Positions 44,554 to 52,892 of a stretch of 64,000 bases of DNA are shown here, piece by piece (within the stretch, counting starts at the first letter, position 1; the number at the start of each line of letters is the position of its first letter). The notes below the pieces were generated by a model, which had not been told where the DNA came from, did no database searches, and worked only from the letters and a program-made list of their open reading frames with translations. The DNA comes from JABWAJ01 sp046153985 (GTDB lineage: Bacteria > Bacteroidota > Bacteroidia > Chitinophagales > Saprospiraceae), in NCBI GenBank assembly GCA_046153985.1, contig JBJXFD010000557.1, positions 37,211 to 101,210 on the forward strand, given 5' to 3'. Position numbers and translations under genes: made by a program.

Positions 44554-45265
44554 TACTTTTAAGTTTATTTTTATACTGTCCAAACTTCACATGATACTTA
44601 AACTCAGCAATTTCCCAATCCTCTAAGTTGTCAATATCATGCGCATCCATTTCAGATATCGTTAAGGCTGCGGTGTTTTTTGTCCAAAGACTTTTTTGTT
44701 CCATTATAGCCGAGATATTGAACCAATAAAACTGCCCACTGTCGTGAAAAGCGGGTGTCAGGTCTTGTGACCGTGTTGTCAAAAATTCTGGCTGAAATAG
44801 CTCAATCCGGCCATCGCTTCCAAGTTTTAGGGCGCGCTGAATTGGGTAGGTAAACGGCAGGATCGGAAATATGCAATCGTAGCCATTCTCCACGATTTGT
44901 TTTTTTGCTTCCGTCAATAATTCAGTAGTGATGAAAGGTGCTGTTGGATAAAGACAACATCCATATTTGTATTTTTTTCCTGAACGCTCATAATGGTGGA
45001 TAACTTCCAAAAGAACGTCTACTGTTGTTGCAAAATCATTGGAGTTTTCAGCACTTCTCAAAAAAGGGACCTGAGCGCCTAATTTTTGGGCCAATTCAGC
45101 GATCTCTTCATCGTCCGTTGACACCATGATTTCGTCAAACAGGCCACTATTTTGCGCAGCTTCAATTGAATAAGCTATAATGGGTTTACCCAGAAAGTCT
45201 TTGATGTTCTTTCGTGGAATCCTTTTACTTCCTCCCCGTGCAGGGATAATAGCAAGGCTACGCAT
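44540..45265 (-). CDS. pseF: Pseudaminic acid cytidylyltransferase
   Basis: 241 aa. Activates pseudaminic acid with CTP to CMP-Pse. The signature LAIIPARGGSKRIPRKNIKD (4-23) binds CTP; DEIMVSTDDEEIAELA and YPTAPFITTELL follow. Similar to, but distinct from, the NeuA-like gene at 49309. Overlaps the PseC gene by 8 bp and the methyltransferase gene on its other side. Confidence 0.9.
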   Translation of the reverse strand: MRSLAIIPARGGSKRIPRKNIKDFLGKPIIAYSIEAAQNSGLFDEIMVSTDDEEIAELAQKLGAQVPFLRSAENSNDFATTVDVLLEVIHHYERSGKKYKYGCCLYPTAPFITTELLTEAKKQIVENGYDCIFPILPFTYPIQRALKLGSDGRIELFQPEFLTTRSQDLTPAFHDSGQFYWFNISAIMEQKSLWTKNTAALTISEMDAHDIDNLEDWEIAEFKYHVKFGQYKNKLKSNGNE

Positions 45266-46487
45266 AGAACTTTTTTATGGTCTCTATCACGTATTCCTGT
45301 TCCTGAACGGTCAGGGTAGGATACATGGGCAGGCTGATGCACTGTGCGTAATAGCGTTCCGAATTAGGCATATCCCCCTTTTTCCAACCAAATTGCCGGT
45401 AATAAGGCATCAAATGGCAGGGGATGTAATGAATTTGTGCAAAAATGTTGTTTGCCCTCAGATGATTGTACAGGCCAATTCTGTTCTCTACTTCTATCAC
45501 GTACAAATGGTAGGCATGGCCTTCCATGAAGCCCGATTGTCCTTTGATATATGGGGTGTTTTCAAAAGCCGATTCATAAGCGGCGGCAATTGCTTTTCTT
45601 CTTTCCAACCCTGTTTCTACCCGTTGCAGTTGACTCAATCCCAAAGCTGCCTGAAAATCTGTAATCCGGTAGTTAAATCCCAGGTCTTGCATTTCCATGT
45701 ACCAGCCAGGCCATTGGGCTACATCCTGGCTATCAGGTATTTCCGGGCCTCCTAAAGCAAATTGAAGACTATTGGTGAATTCATCAGCATTTCGGGTGAT
45801 GCCGTGGGTACGTAGTTTTAATAGTTTTTGGTATAGTACAGCATTATTGGTCGTAATCATACCGCCTTCACCGGTCGCAATATGCTTGACGGGATGAAAT
45901 GAAAAAATAGCAAGGTCAGCAAATGCACCATTACCACAATTTTGCCGCTTGCTGCTCTTATCCGAAAACCAGGCACCGGGCGCGTGGCAGGCATCTTCTA
46001 TTATCCATAGGCCGTATTCATCCGCAATTTCCCGGAATGCTTCCATATCAATGGGCCTTCCTGCGAAATCAACGGGGATAATCCCCTTATAATTTTGGTC
46101 CTTGTCCGCCTCTAAAAGTGTCCTGACTTTTTCAACGTCTAACAGGTAGGAATCGGGATCAATATCCGCGAAAATCACTTCTCCCCCACAGTAACGCACA
46201 CAATTGGCCGATGCGGCAAACGTGATAGGCGTTGTAATGACTTTATCTCCGGGTTGTACGCCCAACGCTAAGGTACAAAGATGCAAAGCAGCTGTGCCGT
46301 TCGCAACCGCTACTGCATATTTACTGCCTATATATTCTGCAAATGCCGTTTCAAATGCTGCAATTTTGGGCCCCTGCGTAAGATATTCGGCTTTCAATAC
46401 TTCCACGACAGCCTGAATGTCTTCTTCCGTTATGTATTGCCGGCCATACGGTATTGGTTTCATATCAGGCTTCAAAGGTAGAGTCAA
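45258..46487 (-). CDS. pseC: UDP-4-amino-4,6-dideoxy-AltNAc aminotransferase
   Basis: 409 aa. DegT/DnrJ/EryC1-type PLP enzyme that aminates the C4 keto group of the PseB product using glutamate. PIPYGRQYITEEDIQAVVE opens the protein, ANGTAALHLCTLAL binds cofactor phosphate, DACHAPGAWF and SFHPVKHIATGEGG (Schiff-base Lys) are typical. Overlaps the PseB gene by 23 bp. The order PseB-PseC-PseF matches known Pse loci. Confidence 0.92.
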   Translation of the reverse strand: MTLPLKPDMKPIPYGRQYITEEDIQAVVEVLKAEYLTQGPKIAAFETAFAEYIGSKYAVAVANGTAALHLCTLALGVQPGDKVITTPITFAASANCVRYCGGEVIFADIDPDSYLLDVEKVRTLLEADKDQNYKGIIPVDFAGRPIDMEAFREIADEYGLWIIEDACHAPGAWFSDKSSKRQNCGNGAFADLAIFSFHPVKHIATGEGGMITTNNAVLYQKLLKLRTHGITRNADEFTNSLQFALGGPEIPDSQDVAQWPGWYMEMQDLGFNYRITDFQAALGLSQLQRVETGLERRKAIAAAYESAFENTPYIKGQSGFMEGHAYHLYVIEVENRIGLYNHLRANNIFAQIHYIPCHLMPYYRQFGWKKGDMPNSERYYAQCISLPMYPTLTVQEQEYVIETIKKFYA

Positions 46488-47475
46488 TATGTTCTTTGAT
46501 TAAAGATCGAAGTGATTCAACGGTTTCCCACTCCGTATTTTCTCCGGAATTGTAACTAAAACCCGGCTTCACTTTTATGGCATTGAAATGAGCAACGTAT
46601 TCATTTAATTTCCAACTCAATTGCTGAGGAAGGATAACGTAGTATGTCCCAACTTCCCAGGTATTGTAAGAATCAGAGCTTGTAATCATTTCTTCATGCA
46701 CCTTTTCTCCCGGGCGGATGCCTACGACGGGTTTTTCGCAATTGGGGCCTATTGCTTCAGCGACATCCATGATGCGGTAAGAAGGAATTTTGGGTACAAA
46801 TAACTCTCCCCCCCAGGCATTTTCCAACGCATACATGACCATATCTACCCCACCTTGTAGAGAGATGTTGAATCGGGTCATATCAGGGTCTGTAATGGGT
46901 AATACCCCTTCTATCCTTTTATTCAAAAAGTAGGGAATTACCGAACCATTAGATCCCATGACATTGCCGTATCGCACTACTGAAAATCGGATCGGGTTTA
47001 CGCCCTTGATATTATTCGCTGCAACGAATAATTTATCGGAAGTCAATTTAGTTGCTCCGTATAAATTGATCGGCGCACATGCTTTATCCGTAGACAGCGC
47101 CACTACCCTTTCCACCGTAGTTTCAAGGGCGGCATGTATGACGTTTTGTGCCCCGCCTATATTCGTTTTTACACATTCATCGGGATTGTACTCTGCGATC
47201 GGGACATGCTTCATGGCTGCTGCATGAATGATATAATTAATTCCTCTAAAAGCTCGAACCAATCGTTCTTTATCTCTGACGTCTCCAATAAAAAACCGGA
47301 TTTGAGGAAATTTGTCCGGCGGATATTCCAACGCCATCTGATACTGCTTTTGTTCATCTCTGGAAAAGATGACCAACTTTTTTAGATCAGGAAAATTAGT
47401 CAGGAGGTGCTTAGTCAGAGCTTTCCCCAAAGAACCTGTGCCGCCTGTAATCAGAATGGATTTATTGCTAAACAT
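46465..47475 (-). CDS. pseB: UDP-GlcNAc 4,6-dehydratase (5-inverting)
   Basis: 336 aa. SDR of FlaA1/PseB type: ILITGGTGSLGKALTKHLL near the N-terminus, and STDKACAPINLYGATK with the usual Tyr and Lys. This SYK arrangement contrasts with the SMK type at 10890. It makes UDP-2-acetamido-2,6-dideoxy-arabino-4-hexulose, the first step of pseudaminic acid synthesis. It directly follows the ABC transporter gene (no gap). Confidence 0.92.
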   Translation of the reverse strand: MFSNKSILITGGTGSLGKALTKHLLTNFPDLKKLVIFSRDEQKQYQMALEYPPDKFPQIRFFIGDVRDKERLVRAFRGINYIIHAAAMKHVPIAEYNPDECVKTNIGGAQNVIHAALETTVERVVALSTDKACAPINLYGATKLTSDKLFVAANNIKGVNPIRFSVVRYGNVMGSNGSVIPYFLNKRIEGVLPITDPDMTRFNISLQGGVDMVMYALENAWGGELFVPKIPSYRIMDVAEAIGPNCEKPVVGIRPGEKVHEEMITSSDSYNTWEVGTYYVILPQQLSWKLNEYVAHFNAIKVKPGFSYNSGENTEWETVESLRSLIKEHIDSTFEA

Positions 47476-49278
47476 TTATAGTTTTTGATATTCGACCATT
47501 TCAGAAAAGTAGCCGCTTGTTGAAGCTAAGTGTTCAAAAGTGCCCACTTCTTCTATAGAACCATTTTTCATGACAATAATGAAATCGGCTTCTTTAACAG
47601 TGGAAAGGCGATGAGCAATCATCACTACTGTTAACTGTCCTTTTAACTCCCTAAGCGTTTCCTTAATAAAATATTCAGTTTCTGAGTCTAATGCTGATGT
47701 AGCTTCATCAAGGATTAATAATTCCGGTTCTTTAAACAATTCTCTGGCGATGGCAATCCGCTGCCTTTGACCCCCCGAAAGCTTTAACCCCCGATCTCCA
47801 ATCCAGGACAAATAACCATTTTCAGTCTGCTCTATGAATTCATGACAATGCGCCAGCCGAGCCGCTTTTTCTATCTTTTCCTTCCCATTCACTGTTTGGT
47901 AATCAGTTTGCCAAAGGCAAATATTATTGGCTATAGTATCATCAAACAATTGGACATCCTGAGAAACAAAACCTATTTTTTGTCGCCAGGAAGTTAAGTT
48001 TAATTCTTCATGCGAAATTCCATCAACAACAATATACCCTCTTTCCGGTTTTAGTACCAGTGTCAATAAATCTACCAGCGTAGTTTTTCCCGCACCAGAT
48101 TCGCCTACTAAGGCAACCATTTTTTTCACAGGAATGTCAACTGAAAAGTCTTGAATAACTGGTTTATGATTATACGCAAATTGTACTTTATTAAAGCTAA
48201 TATTATTTTCTAATTTTTTCAACATAACGCTTCCTTGCTTCTCTCTTGACTGAATCGAAATATTAAACTCATTGATAACAGAAGATATTCCTCCAGAAAT
48301 ATTTAATATGTGTTGCCAATCCTTTTGAGTAATTAGGATGTTCCCAACGGCTCTATGGAATAAAAATATACTCATAAGCATAGAGGCCAAAGGTTTGCCC
48401 ATATAAGAAACCTGTACCCAAATCAGGAAACAAACAAAAAAGACGGTAAGCGTTTCATAACTTGTATCAAACAGGTTTCTAATAAATTCGGATTTCAAGC
48501 GTTGCTTTTTTATTTTCTCTACTGAATCTTTAAGTTTACGATCAAAAATGTGGAATCCGCCAGTAGCTGCTAAATATTTAAAAGCTTGCATCGCCTGGAT
48601 AAAAAACCCGGTAAGGAAAGATTCTTGTTGTGCCGTTTGTGTGCTTAACTTTTTAATCTGCTTATTGAACCCACGGAAGCTCCCTATCACCAATAAGCCA
48701 GAAAAAGCGGCTATCAGTGAAAACTTCCAGTCAATAAAAAAGGAAAAAGACAAGTAAGCAAGTGCTGCAAATACCTTAGTATAAAATTGTGTCAAGTAAA
48801 GAAATCCATTCAGGAATTGGTTCATTTGGGTGGTAGCCAAATTTGTATAATACCCGGTACTTTTTTCCTTAAAAACAGCATAGTCAATACACATCAAGCG
48901 TGTATAAAGATTGTATCTCATGTCCCTAATCAGGGCGGCATACATATACGACTTAATGGTGCTATTTGTAAACCCAACAATGAACTTAAAAACATATACT
49001 CCAGCAATAAACAGTAAAATATTATTTAAGTTTACCGGGATTCCAAATAACAATAATAATTGGTACGCAAAGTCAGAATTACCTTCAGCCACATTGACAT
49101 TCAAACCAGTAGGATCCATGACAAGGTTAAGTAAAGGAATAACCATAGAAATCCCTATACCATCCAGGAAGGCAGGAATAATAGCCGTAAATAAAAAAAA
49201 TATCCACCGAGTGCCAACATATTTTCTGTAAATGCCGGTGAAATAAATTAAGTCAGGAAAAACGGGGATTTTAGTCAT
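47476..49278 (-). CDS. ABC transporter with fused membrane and ATPase domains (PglK-like flippase)
   Basis: 600 aa half-transporter. Six membrane helices in the first 330 residues, then a nucleotide-binding domain with LVGESGAGKTTLVDLL (Walker A), GFVSQDVQLFDDTI (Q-loop), LSGGQRQRIAIARE (signature) and LLILDEATSALD (Walker B). PglK- and WlaB-like proteins flip undecaprenyl-linked oligosaccharide. No Wzx flippase is seen in the window, so this protein probably does that job. Confidence 0.85.
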   Translation of the reverse strand: MTKIPVFPDLIYFTGIYRKYVGTRWIFFLFTAIIPAFLDGIGISMVIPLLNLVMDPTGLNVNVAEGNSDFAYQLLLLFGIPVNLNNILLFIAGVYVFKFIVGFTNSTIKSYMYAALIRDMRYNLYTRLMCIDYAVFKEKSTGYYTNLATTQMNQFLNGFLYLTQFYTKVFAALAYLSFSFFIDWKFSLIAAFSGLLVIGSFRGFNKQIKKLSTQTAQQESFLTGFFIQAMQAFKYLAATGGFHIFDRKLKDSVEKIKKQRLKSEFIRNLFDTSYETLTVFFVCFLIWVQVSYMGKPLASMLMSIFLFHRAVGNILITQKDWQHILNISGGISSVINEFNISIQSREKQGSVMLKKLENNISFNKVQFAYNHKPVIQDFSVDIPVKKMVALVGESGAGKTTLVDLLTLVLKPERGYIVVDGISHEELNLTSWRQKIGFVSQDVQLFDDTIANNICLWQTDYQTVNGKEKIEKAARLAHCHEFIEQTENGYLSWIGDRGLKLSGGQRQRIAIARELFKEPELLILDEATSALDSETEYFIKETLRELKGQLTVVMIAHRLSTVKEADFIIVMKNGSIEEVGTFEHLASTSGYFSEMVEYQKL

Positions 49279-49308
49279 GTTTAATTACAGCTATTCAGAT
49301 AGCATTTA

Positions 49309-50013
49309 TTAACGAACATTCTTAAGGAAAACATATTCTGCAAATTCAAAATCCAGCATTTCGTTAATGTCTATTGATGTTTCAGGCGGCATGACGTGCC
49401 CCAATGATTTTTCTCCGTAAGTCGTGCCATTAAGCAAATGGCTGGTTTTAAAGACATAAACAGCACAATTCCTGACAAAGATATCAGGCAATTCATGGGC
49501 TGCAGTTTGTTGTTTTTCATCAACGAGCCAGGATTCCAAAACTACGCCATTCATCTGTTTAAGCTTGTGGGGATGCAGCATGTGGGATACTTTCACCACA
49601 CTTACAGCGCTGTCAGCATCCGGGTTTTCCATGAGCAATTTTATGGTGCGATCAATGTCCAATCCGCTTCGTATAGGAGAACTCGGCTGAATGATCACCA
49701 CAAAATCATAAGTTTCTCCTTTTTGTTCAAGCTCTTCAAGCGTATAGAGCATATAATCAATGGCAGGAGACTCATCGGTGGCTAATGCTTTCGGTCGGTT
49801 GATTGCATAAATTCCCTCATAATGGGAGGCAATCGTCAAAACAGTTTCAGAATCTGAGTTGACCACAATTTTATCCAGCAGTTGAGCTTCTTTAGCCTGT
49901 TGGATAGCCAAATCCGTAAGCGTAGTTCCAGCAAAGGGCCTGAAATTTTTTTCAGGCACCCGTTTGGAACCTTCCCGAGCCGGAATGATGCCAAGTATGC
50001 GCATTTCAGGCAT
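49309..50013 (-). CDS. Acylneuraminate cytidylyltransferase (NeuA/LegF-like)
   Basis: 234 aa. ILGIIPAREGSKRVPEKNFR (6-25) is the CTP-binding signature. DKIVVNSDSETVL, VIIQPSSPIRSG and CAVYVFK complete the family pattern. It presumably activates the product of the NeuB/LegI-type synthase at 58254, giving the second CMP-nonulosonic acid pathway of the window. The ATG at 50004 is an alternative start; the gene overlaps the dehydrogenase gene by 8 bp. Confidence 0.85.
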   Translation of the reverse strand: MPEMRILGIIPAREGSKRVPEKNFRPFAGTTLTDLAIQQAKEAQLLDKIVVNSDSETVLTIASHYEGIYAINRPKALATDESPAIDYMLYTLEELEQKGETYDFVVIIQPSSPIRSGLDIDRTIKLLMENPDADSAVSVVKVSHMLHPHKLKQMNGVVLESWLVDEKQQTAAHELPDIFVRNCAVYVFKTSHLLNGTTYGEKSLGHVMPPETSIDINEMLDFEFAEYVFLKNVR

Positions 50014-50884
50014 GAATTGAATTCAAGGCATGCCTCAACTTCTGCACCATAAATAATTCTGTTTTGGCAAACGATTCAACGGTGTTTCCACCAATATGAG
50101 GAGTAATGATCAGGTGGTCATTGCTTTGCGCGTACCGAACCACCAAATCATTGGCAGCGTCAAACTCCTGCTCTACTACGTCAATTGCTGCACCTTTTAG
50201 TGTCTCATTTTTTAATGCCTGGATAAGCGCTTCACTATTTACGACTCCTCCCCTTGCTGTATTGATCAGAATGCTTCCCCTTTTCATCTTGCTGAATGCA
50301 TTGAACGACAACAAGTGGTGATTCGCTTTATTGTAATTTACATGAATACTGATGATATCGCTTTGCTCCAGCAGGCTTTCCATATCCGCTACGGGTTCGC
50401 AGATCGTTTCATCAAAAGGGACAATATCGTATCCGATCACATGGGCGCCCATTGCCTTGAAATATCCTGCAGTAATGCTCCCCAGGCGGCCAACCCCCAG
50501 AATTCCCACAGTTTTACCATAAATTTCATGTCCTTTAAACCTATCCCGATCCCAGGTCAGCTGTTTTACAGATGACACCGCCTGTGGAAGCAGCCGAAGC
50601 AAAGCTAAGGTAAGGCCGATGGTATGTTCTGCGGTAGCGCGCACTTCCCGTAAAAATGCAGTTTCCCCCCGGAGGCTTAGCACCTTTATTCCTGCCTTTT
50701 CGCAAGCATTAAGGTCAATATGGTCGAGGCCTGTTACCGGGCAAACGATATATTTACAGCGAAGCGGGTCCGGCAAGTTTTCCTTCATGATTTGAAAACC
50801 TAATCTAAACCACAAGACATCATAATTTTGTAGAACTTGAGGTAAGGAAGAAGGCGCAATATCATCCATTGTTACAAGGCACAT
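50006..50884 (-). CDS. D-isomer-specific 2-hydroxyacid dehydrogenase
   Basis: 292 aa from the first ATG. The NAD domain has VGILGVGRLGSITAGYF; LSIHVNYNKANHHLLSF, INTARGGVVNSEALI and ITPHIGG carry the catalytic Arg, Glu and His. Twenty further codons upstream in frame (50944-50885) encode KILIAETKDFSREALSALQD, which matches the expected N-terminal beta-alpha unit of the family, but no ATG, GTG or TTG opens them. The start is therefore either non-canonical or lost. The role is unclear; oxidation of a hydroxyacid side group for the glycan is possible. Confidence 0.8.
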   Translation of the reverse strand: MCLVTMDDIAPSSLPQVLQNYDVLWFRLGFQIMKENLPDPLRCKYIVCPVTGLDHIDLNACEKAGIKVLSLRGETAFLREVRATAEHTIGLTLALLRLLPQAVSSVKQLTWDRDRFKGHEIYGKTVGILGVGRLGSITAGYFKAMGAHVIGYDIVPFDETICEPVADMESLLEQSDIISIHVNYNKANHHLLSFNAFSKMKRGSILINTARGGVVNSEALIQALKNETLKGAAIDVVEQEFDAANDLVVRYAQSNDHLIITPHIGGNTVESFAKTELFMVQKLRHALNSIHA

Positions 50885-50997
50885 ATCCTGTAAAGCAGAA
50901 AGCGCTTCTCTGCTGAAGTCTTTTGTTTCTGCAATTAGTATTTTAAATTTATTTTCTATTTTAAGTATTTATTTTAAAATGGAATTTTGAACATGCT

Positions 50998-52881
50998 CTA
51001 AATATATTTTTTAATCCAGCTTTCCAAAATGAATAACAGCCACACCCGGTTCCAGTTAGAGTGGCCCTGTTTCCAGCTTTGCCACTCTGCCCGAAGCGCA
51101 ACTGGGTTTAAATAGGTCTGATCGCTTAGCAACACTTGCTCCAGGCGAGACTCAAATCCAGTTTTAAGCCACTCTTGAATAGGCAGCTTGAAACCTCTTT
51201 TTGGCCTTTCGCCCAGTTCAGCTGGTAAATCTTTCTTAAACGCCTGAAAAAGCAAATGCTTGATTCCCAGTCGTTCATAGGCTCCATCTGTTTCATATTG
51301 CGTGAGTTGGACTGAATCCCTTATTTTTTTAATTTTCCAATTTAAAGGCGTAGAAAATACCGTTTCAACCAAGCGATGATCGAGGATAGGGAAACGCACT
51401 TCCATGGAATGTGCCATGCTTACTGCATCCGAATCACGCAAAAGGCAGGAAGACATAAATGTAGCCAGATGAAGGCTTGAAATGCGCTGTAATTCGTCGA
51501 ATGCATTGCCAGGGTCACCACTTTTAAAAAATAATTCAATGTCATTTTCGTGGATAGCCGTCCGTATTCCGGTTAAACCTTCTACCTGTTTTGCCGAAAA
51601 CAACCGACCCCATTGGGAATAGGCGCCGGACAAGGTCGCTCGCTCTCCCCATATATCAATCCTTTTTGAGACAGCTTCGATCTGTAAAAGGTCCAGCGCC
51701 GGGCGCCCTTGCTTCACAATTTTAGACCAAAAAGCGTACTTTTGATTCCAATACAATAGTCTCCGATCAATTCCGTACCCCGAAAACAGCTCATCCCCAC
51801 CCAATCCAGATAACGCCACCGTAACATGGGGTGCGGTAAATTTACTTACCAACCAGGTGTTTAGTCCGTCAACGGAAGGCTGATCAATGGCCTCGATGAA
51901 GTCCTCTATCCCTTCAACCAGGTCATTTCGCGAAGCTTGTATGGATAAATGTTCTGTGCCATAAAAACGGGCTGTATCGGCTGCCTCAACTCTTTCATCT
52001 AATCCAGCTTTTTTCGTTTCAAACCCCACTGTAAAGGTTTTGACCTGGTTATGTCCGGCTAATCGCAAAGCAGCTAACATGACAGTCGAATCCAACCCCC
52101 CGCTCAGAAAAATTCCGACAGGCCGGTCAGCCACTATTTCTTCTTCAACAGCTTGGGTAACTAAAGCCCGCACCTCGACGATGGTTTCTTCTTCGGAATC
52201 GCAGGCCTCTCGTTTTTCTTTGAGGCTCCAGTAACAGTTTTTTTGAATACGACCTTCGTCGAAAGTCAAACTTTGGCCGGGCATAAGCGCATAAACCTCC
52301 TGAATAATGGTATCCGGTTGCTGCACATAGCCGGTGTTCAATAAAGCAGAGATGGCTTTTGGGTTAACGTCCCGCTGTACCAACCCGGAGGCTAACATGC
52401 CTTTTATTTCGCTGGCAAAAACTAAACCTTCCGGAGTAAGCGCATAATACAACGGCTTAATGCCAAGCCGATCCCTGACCAACGTGAGACACTCCGCCAG
52501 ACAGTCCCAAATTGCGAAAGCGAACATACCCCGAAGCCGGGCAACACTGTTCGCTCCTTCCCGTTCCCAAAGATTCAGGATAACTTCTGTATCTGTCGCC
52601 GAACAAAAAGAAATGCCTTGTGCGATGAGTTCTTTTCTGAGTAGTTTATAATTGTAGACCTCGCCATTGTAAACGATGATATATCGTCCGGATGTGCTTA
52701 CCATAGGCTGATGGCCTGCCACTGACAAATCTATAATAGACAATCGGTTATGCCCTAAATGCGTGCCTTCCTTTATCCATATCCCGTGATCATCAGGGCC
52801 GCGGTGTTCCATCGCGGCGAGCATAGTTTTCAGGTTAGGTTCTTTGTTGGTTTTTGATATAATGCCGCCAATGCCGCACAT
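50998..52881 (-). CDS. Asparagine synthase-like glutamine-dependent amidotransferase
   Basis: 627 aa. AsnB family: N-terminal glutaminase domain with nucleophile Cys2 (MCGIGGI), RLSIIDLSVAGHQPM and GEVYNYKLLR. The synthetase domain has FLSGGLDSTVMLAA (PP-loop) and SGLGGDELFSGYG. Within polysaccharide loci such enzymes often amidate a uronic or nonulosonic acid carboxylate rather than aspartate, which would fit here. Its stop is followed at once by the 15-mer AGCATGTTCAAAATT, also found in the palindrome at 57062. Confidence 0.88.
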   Translation of the reverse strand: MCGIGGIISKTNKEPNLKTMLAAMEHRGPDDHGIWIKEGTHLGHNRLSIIDLSVAGHQPMVSTSGRYIIVYNGEVYNYKLLRKELIAQGISFCSATDTEVILNLWEREGANSVARLRGMFAFAIWDCLAECLTLVRDRLGIKPLYYALTPEGLVFASEIKGMLASGLVQRDVNPKAISALLNTGYVQQPDTIIQEVYALMPGQSLTFDEGRIQKNCYWSLKEKREACDSEEETIVEVRALVTQAVEEEIVADRPVGIFLSGGLDSTVMLAALRLAGHNQVKTFTVGFETKKAGLDERVEAADTARFYGTEHLSIQASRNDLVEGIEDFIEAIDQPSVDGLNTWLVSKFTAPHVTVALSGLGGDELFSGYGIDRRLLYWNQKYAFWSKIVKQGRPALDLLQIEAVSKRIDIWGERATLSGAYSQWGRLFSAKQVEGLTGIRTAIHENDIELFFKSGDPGNAFDELQRISSLHLATFMSSCLLRDSDAVSMAHSMEVRFPILDHRLVETVFSTPLNWKIKKIRDSVQLTQYETDGAYERLGIKHLLFQAFKKDLPAELGERPKRGFKLPIQEWLKTGFESRLEQVLLSDQTYLNPVALRAEWQSWKQGHSNWNRVWLLFILESWIKKYI

Positions 52882-52892
52882 TTGATTCTGAG

